Source of the DNA: Polyangium sp. 6x1
GTDB taxonomy: Bacteria > Myxococcota_A > Polyangia > Polyangiales > Polyangiaceae
Assembly: GCF_029946515.1 (NCBI RefSeq)
Contig: NZ_JARZHH010000051.1
Span: 22,946-86,945, forward strand
Length of the DNA stretch: 64,000 nt
Direction of reading: 5' to 3'
In this document: positions 60,989 through 64,000 of the stretch, one piece after another
Numbering within the stretch: the stretch's first letter is position 1
How the letters are laid out: each line of letters begins with the position of its first letter
Position numbers and translations under genes: made by a program
The notes under the pieces: model-generated
Database searches by the model: none
What the model was told of the DNA's origin: nothing
The model's input: the letters and a program-made list of their open reading frames with translations, nothing else

Positions 60989-62035
60989 TCAGAATTTTCC
61001 GATGAGAAGCGCTCCGCCCCCGGTCTGGTCGGCGAAGGGCGCGACTTCGTAGTGGAAACCCGTCAGCGTCGCGGGTTTGGGTGCCTCGGCGCGCTCGGGG
61101 AGCAAGGCGAGGACGAGCGCCGTCACCGCGCCCGCCGCGCCGATGCCAAAGGCGACGTTCGCCACCGTGGCCGACCGGAGCGCGTCCTCGCGCAGCTCGC
61201 GCCCGCGCTCGCACGAGGCCGCCGTCGCGCAGGACTCCTGAATCGAGATCGACGAGGCGTTCCGGCTCCCCGCCGAGAACGCGAAGGCCGCCGCGATCGA
61301 AAACCCCGCGAGCCCCACCCCACCCGCGACGATCGCCCCGACCTTGCGCGGCCCGATTTCCTTGGAGGTCGAAAGGTTGGAGGTCCCAGGATCCAGCAGC
61401 GCAGGATTTTTCTTGGGTGCCTCTGCGGGCGCTGGGGGATGCAAGTCGGGGATCTCCACCTCGGCGACCTTGCGCGGCTCTGCCGTGACCGTCGTCCGGA
61501 ACTCGGGCCGGCCCGGGAGGCGCGCGACGATCTCGTACGTGCCCGGATCGATGGGCTGCGCGACCCCGAGCTCGTCCGGCGAGAGGCCCACGCCGTTGCG
61601 GAAGACGGCGATCCCCTCGGCGCTCTTCGGCAGCCGCACGAGCAGGCGCGGCAGCTCGGGTTCGAGCGCGCTCGCGCGCTGCCGGGCGAACGCGCCGCGC
61701 TCGTCGTTCACGGCCTCCGCGCGCCGGGCCGTCTCGCCGTACTCGCGCCACGCCGTGGCGGTGCGGCCCTCCTGCTCGTGGCAAGCCGCGAGCAGCCCGA
61801 GCGTGCCGATCGCCGGATCGAGCGAGTCACTCTGGGCGAGCTTCGTGCAAGCCTCGACGAACGCGCCTTGTTCGAGCAGGCGCTTGCCGTCCTGGAAGAG
61901 GGTCTCGGCGAGCGTCGCCGCCTCGCTGGGATCGGCGGGCGACGTGAGCGAGGGCTCCTCGTCGGCGCGAGCGACGGCGGGCGCGAGGGCGAGGAGCGAC
62001 GCGGCGACGAGGACGAACCTATTTGCGCTTGCCAC
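60989..62035 (-). CDS. Exported TPR/PEGA-like protein coupled to a Ser/Thr kinase gene
   Basis: A 348-residue protein starting at GTG 62035, 17 bp inside the end of the kinase gene, with GGGGAT 7 nt before it. Signal peptide to about residue 22 (VARA-D). Then a TPR-like helical region (TLFQDGKRLLEQGAFVEACTKLAQ), a PEGA-like beta domain (AVFRNGVGLSPDELG, PGTYEIVARLPGRPEF), and two membrane helices (about 220-240 and 285-305). Such proteins often sit next to myxobacterial Ser/Thr kinases and may be substrates or sensors; the role is unproven. Confidence 0.8.
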   Translation of the reverse strand: MASANRFVLVAASLLALAPAVARADEEPSLTSPADPSEAATLAETLFQDGKRLLEQGAFVEACTKLAQSDSLDPAIGTLGLLAACHEQEGRTATAWREYGETARRAEAVNDERGAFARQRASALEPELPRLLVRLPKSAEGIAVFRNGVGLSPDELGVAQPIDPGTYEIVARLPGRPEFRTTVTAEPRKVAEVEIPDLHPPAPAEAPKKNPALLDPGTSNLSTSKEIGPRKVGAIVAGGVGLAGFSIAAAFAFSAGSRNASSISIQESCATAASCERGRELREDALRSATVANVAFGIGAAGAVTALVLALLPERAEAPKPATLTGFHYEVAPFADQTGGGALLIGKF

Positions 62036-63383
62036 CAAAAATCCCCACGGTTTGCTTGATCGTTTGTGTTTGCTTCGAGGTCTTCGTCGTCGTCGACGCG
62101 GGCTTCGAGGTCTTCGCCGTGGCCGTGGTCGACGTCGCGGGCGAGGCCGCGGAGGGGAGCGGCGCCGCGATCGTCGGCTGCGGCGCGGGCGGCGTCGTCG
62201 GCTCGGGCGCGCGCGCCGCGGGCGTGGCCTCGGGCGGCGTCGTCGTGGCCTCGGGGGACGCGCTGGATCGCGTGATGACGACGAGCGAGACGACGAGCGC
62301 GGTGGCGACGAGGCCCGAGACCGCGAACAGCGCCGCGCGTTTTTTCCGGCCCCGGCCGTCGCTCCCGAGGTCGACGGAGCTCGTGAGGGCCGCGTGCGTA
62401 TGGGCGAGCCCGCGCGGGAGCGTGAGCGCCTCGTCCGTGGGCACGCGCGGGAGGCGCGGCGCGGCGGTCTCGACGCTCGCCGTGCCCGCGAGCGTGTGGA
62501 CGATGCGCGCGGCCCGGGCGCTCGCCTCGGGGCCGCCGAAGGGCGCGATCGCCTCCGCGAATGCGCCGAGGTCCGCGAAGCGCTCGTGCGGCCGCTTCGC
62601 CAGTGCACGCAGGATCGCCTCTTCGAGCCGCGCCGGCGCCTCGGGGCGTTTTTCGCGCACGCGCGGCGGCGGCTGCGTGGCGATGACGACGATGAGCTGC
62701 GTGATGCTCTCGGCCTGGTAGGGCGGCGCGCCCGCGAGCATCTCGAACAGGATCATCCCGAGCGCGTGCTGATCGCTGCGCGCGTCGACGTTCTTCGTCG
62801 ACTGGATCTGCTCGGGGGACATGTACTGCGGGGTGCCGAAGACCGCGTCGGTCCCGGTGATCGACGCGCTCTGCCCCGGCGCCTCTTTCGAGAGGCCGAA
62901 GTCGAGCACCTTGAGCACGCGCGGGCGAAGCGGGCGCTCGGCGAGGAAGAGGTTCGCCGGCTTGAGATCCCGGTGCACGAGGCCCTGCGCGTGGGCCGCC
63001 GCGATGCCCTCGCAGGCCTCCAGCGCGAGGTCGACGGCCTCGGCGACGGGGAGCTTGCCGCGCCGCACGAGCTCGGCTTCGAGGTCGTGCCCGTAGAGCC
63101 GCTCCATCACGAGGTACGGCGCGCCCGTCTCGGTCTGCCCGACGTCGCTCACGCGCGCGACGTGCTCGGAGGGCAACGTCGCGGCGATGCGCGCTTCGCG
63201 GAGAAACCGCGTCACGACGTCCGAGGAGAGCGTGAGCGACGGGTTCAGGAGCTTGATGGCGACGGTCTGGCCGAGCGCGAGGTGCGTCGCTTCGAGGACC
63301 ACACCCATCCCGCCGCAGCCGAGCTCTTGCTCGACGCGGTACTTGCCCAGCAGGATGGTCCCGGGCGGCGGCGCCACCATCAT
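62019..63383 (-). CDS. Eukaryotic-type Ser/Thr protein kinase
   Basis: A 454-residue membrane-anchored Hanks-type kinase. Gly-loop ELGCGGMGVV, catalytic Lys in VAIKLL, HRDLKPANLFL (catalytic loop), DFGLSK (metal-binding), GTPQYMSPEQ (activation/P+1), then a juxtamembrane region, one helix (LFAVSGLVATALVVSLVVI) and a Pro/Thr-rich extracytoplasmic tail with no sensor fold. All catalytic residues are present, so it should be active. Start ATG 63383 (ATG 63380 also possible). Overlaps the downstream exported-protein gene by 17 bp. Confidence 0.94.
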   Translation of the reverse strand: MMVAPPPGTILLGKYRVEQELGCGGMGVVLEATHLALGQTVAIKLLNPSLTLSSDVVTRFLREARIAATLPSEHVARVSDVGQTETGAPYLVMERLYGHDLEAELVRRGKLPVAEAVDLALEACEGIAAAHAQGLVHRDLKPANLFLAERPLRPRVLKVLDFGLSKEAPGQSASITGTDAVFGTPQYMSPEQIQSTKNVDARSDQHALGMILFEMLAGAPPYQAESITQLIVVIATQPPPRVREKRPEAPARLEEAILRALAKRPHERFADLGAFAEAIAPFGGPEASARAARIVHTLAGTASVETAAPRLPRVPTDEALTLPRGLAHTHAALTSSVDLGSDGRGRKKRAALFAVSGLVATALVVSLVVITRSSASPEATTTPPEATPAARAPEPTTPPAPQPTIAAPLPSAASPATSTTATAKTSKPASTTTKTSKQTQTIKQTVGIFGGKRK

Positions 63384-63635
63384 ATTGACGACGGACGTTA
63401 TCACCGCCCGTGTCCAGCCGAAATAGCGGTTTTGCCGCGCGCGCCGCGACGGACGTGTCGAATTTTTGTCACCTGTCCCCGGCGTCCGCGGACGAACCGT
63501 TCCAATCGGATGCGCGCGGAAGCACCTCCGACGGATCGGCGCGCCGACGAAAAGCGGCGGCGGGTGCTTTCCGAAGCACGCGGAGGACGGGTTGGTTCGT
63601 GGACAAAGGACCGAATCCGTGTTTGATGGTTTGAC

Positions 63636-64000
63636 ATGCCGAGTCGAGCTTTCCGCACCACGATGGGCCTCCTCTTTTCCTCCGCCTGGCTCAGCCTCGC
63701 GGCGTTTCACACGGCCTCGTGCGCGGAAGGAGGCGAGGTCGGGACGAGCGGCACCGCGGGCGCGAGCGGATCGCCGAGCGGGAGCGGCGGCGGCGGCAGC
63801 GACGCGGGAGGCGGCGGGACCGGCGGCGAAGGCGGAGCCGCGGGCACGGGAGGCACCGGCGGCGAAGGCGGCGCAGGCGGCGTAGGCGGCGTAGGCGGCC
63901 AAGGTGGGGGCGCGGGCACGGGAGGCACGGGCGGCGAAGGCGGCGCAGGCGGCCAAGGGGGTGCCGGCGGCGCAGGGGGCGAAGGCGGCGCGGGCGGCGC
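63636..64000 (+). CDS. Gly-repeat lipoprotein, 3' end outside window
   Basis: The frame starts at ATG 63636 and stays open to the right edge. Signal with a lipobox-like HTASC (Cys about 30), then a Gly-rich tract built from GGTGGEGGAGG-type units that continues to the last base, so only the linker is visible and the functional domain lies outside. Divergent from the Ser/Thr kinase gene with a 252-bp gap. Similar linkers occur in the lipoproteins at 1798-2520 and 60311-60931. Confidence 0.75.
   Translation, partial: MPSRAFRTTMGLLFSSAWLSLAAFHTASCAEGGEVGTSGTAGASGSPSGSGGGGSDAGGGGTGGEGGAAGTGGTGGEGGAGGVGGVGGQGGGAGTGGTGGEGGAGGQGGAGGAGGEGGAGG

Noticed and set aside
59363..62059. 898-residue plus-strand frame opposite mgtE and lipoprotein genes
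   Set aside because: Antisense shadow; the opposite strand encodes recognised proteins throughout.

Overview
The window is high-GC DNA from a soil myxobacterium, most likely of the Polyangium/Sorangium group. This is inferred from gene content, not from a marker gene. The signs are many Gly-rich or Cys-rich lipoproteins, a eukaryotic-type Ser/Thr kinase, a hybrid histidine kinase, two sigma-54 activators, CTC/GTC-biased codons and frequent GTG/TTG starts. I saw no rRNA, tRNA, CRISPR array or insertion sequence.

Layout. 1-5.5 kb is an accessory-looking stretch: a cut-off HExxH protein, an Ala-rich coiled-coil protein, lipoproteins and an ECF sigma factor. Between about 4.6 and 14.8 kb, hexanucleotide satellite arrays (GCTTCC/GCTCCC) sit between or inside genes for ArsA ATPase, a lipid kinase, membrane proteins of unknown role and class I fumarase; the last array lies in a broken esterase gene. 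15-24 kb holds a class II amidotransferase, an exported protein/lipoprotein pair, a hybrid histidine kinase, a secreted subtilase and a cytochrome-like Cys-rich lipoprotein. 24-38 kb holds a TldD/TldE-type pair with a Tat lipoprotein signal on TldD, DNA polymerase II, an aldo/keto reductase, a GT-C-like membrane protein, MscS, an XRE-cupin regulator, an OmpA lipoprotein, a divergent phosphofructokinase and a HAD hydrolase. 39.8-40.7 kb is a probable foreign insert with a CPBP protease.

44-52 kb is a sulfate uptake region: an OprP/O-type porin convergent with an operon sbp-cysT-cysW-cysA-sigma54 regulator. The porin and sbp upstream regions share the dyad TCCG-N6-CGGA, and the porin also has a near-consensus -24/-12 element. 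54.7-57.9 kb is a second apparent sigma-54 circuit: pirin and wrbA run divergently from an XylR_N/V4R activator, with a 19-bp perfect palindrome and a -24/-12 element between them. The right end has a beta-hydroxyacid dehydrogenase, MgtE, a kinase/TPR-PEGA-like pair and lipoproteins.

The most unexpected signal is structural. The two long gaps between convergent genes (23994-24158 and 38126-38477) are filled with consecutive, mostly perfect hairpins, many with 10-14-bp arms and 3-nt loops, without the T-tract of an ordinary terminator.
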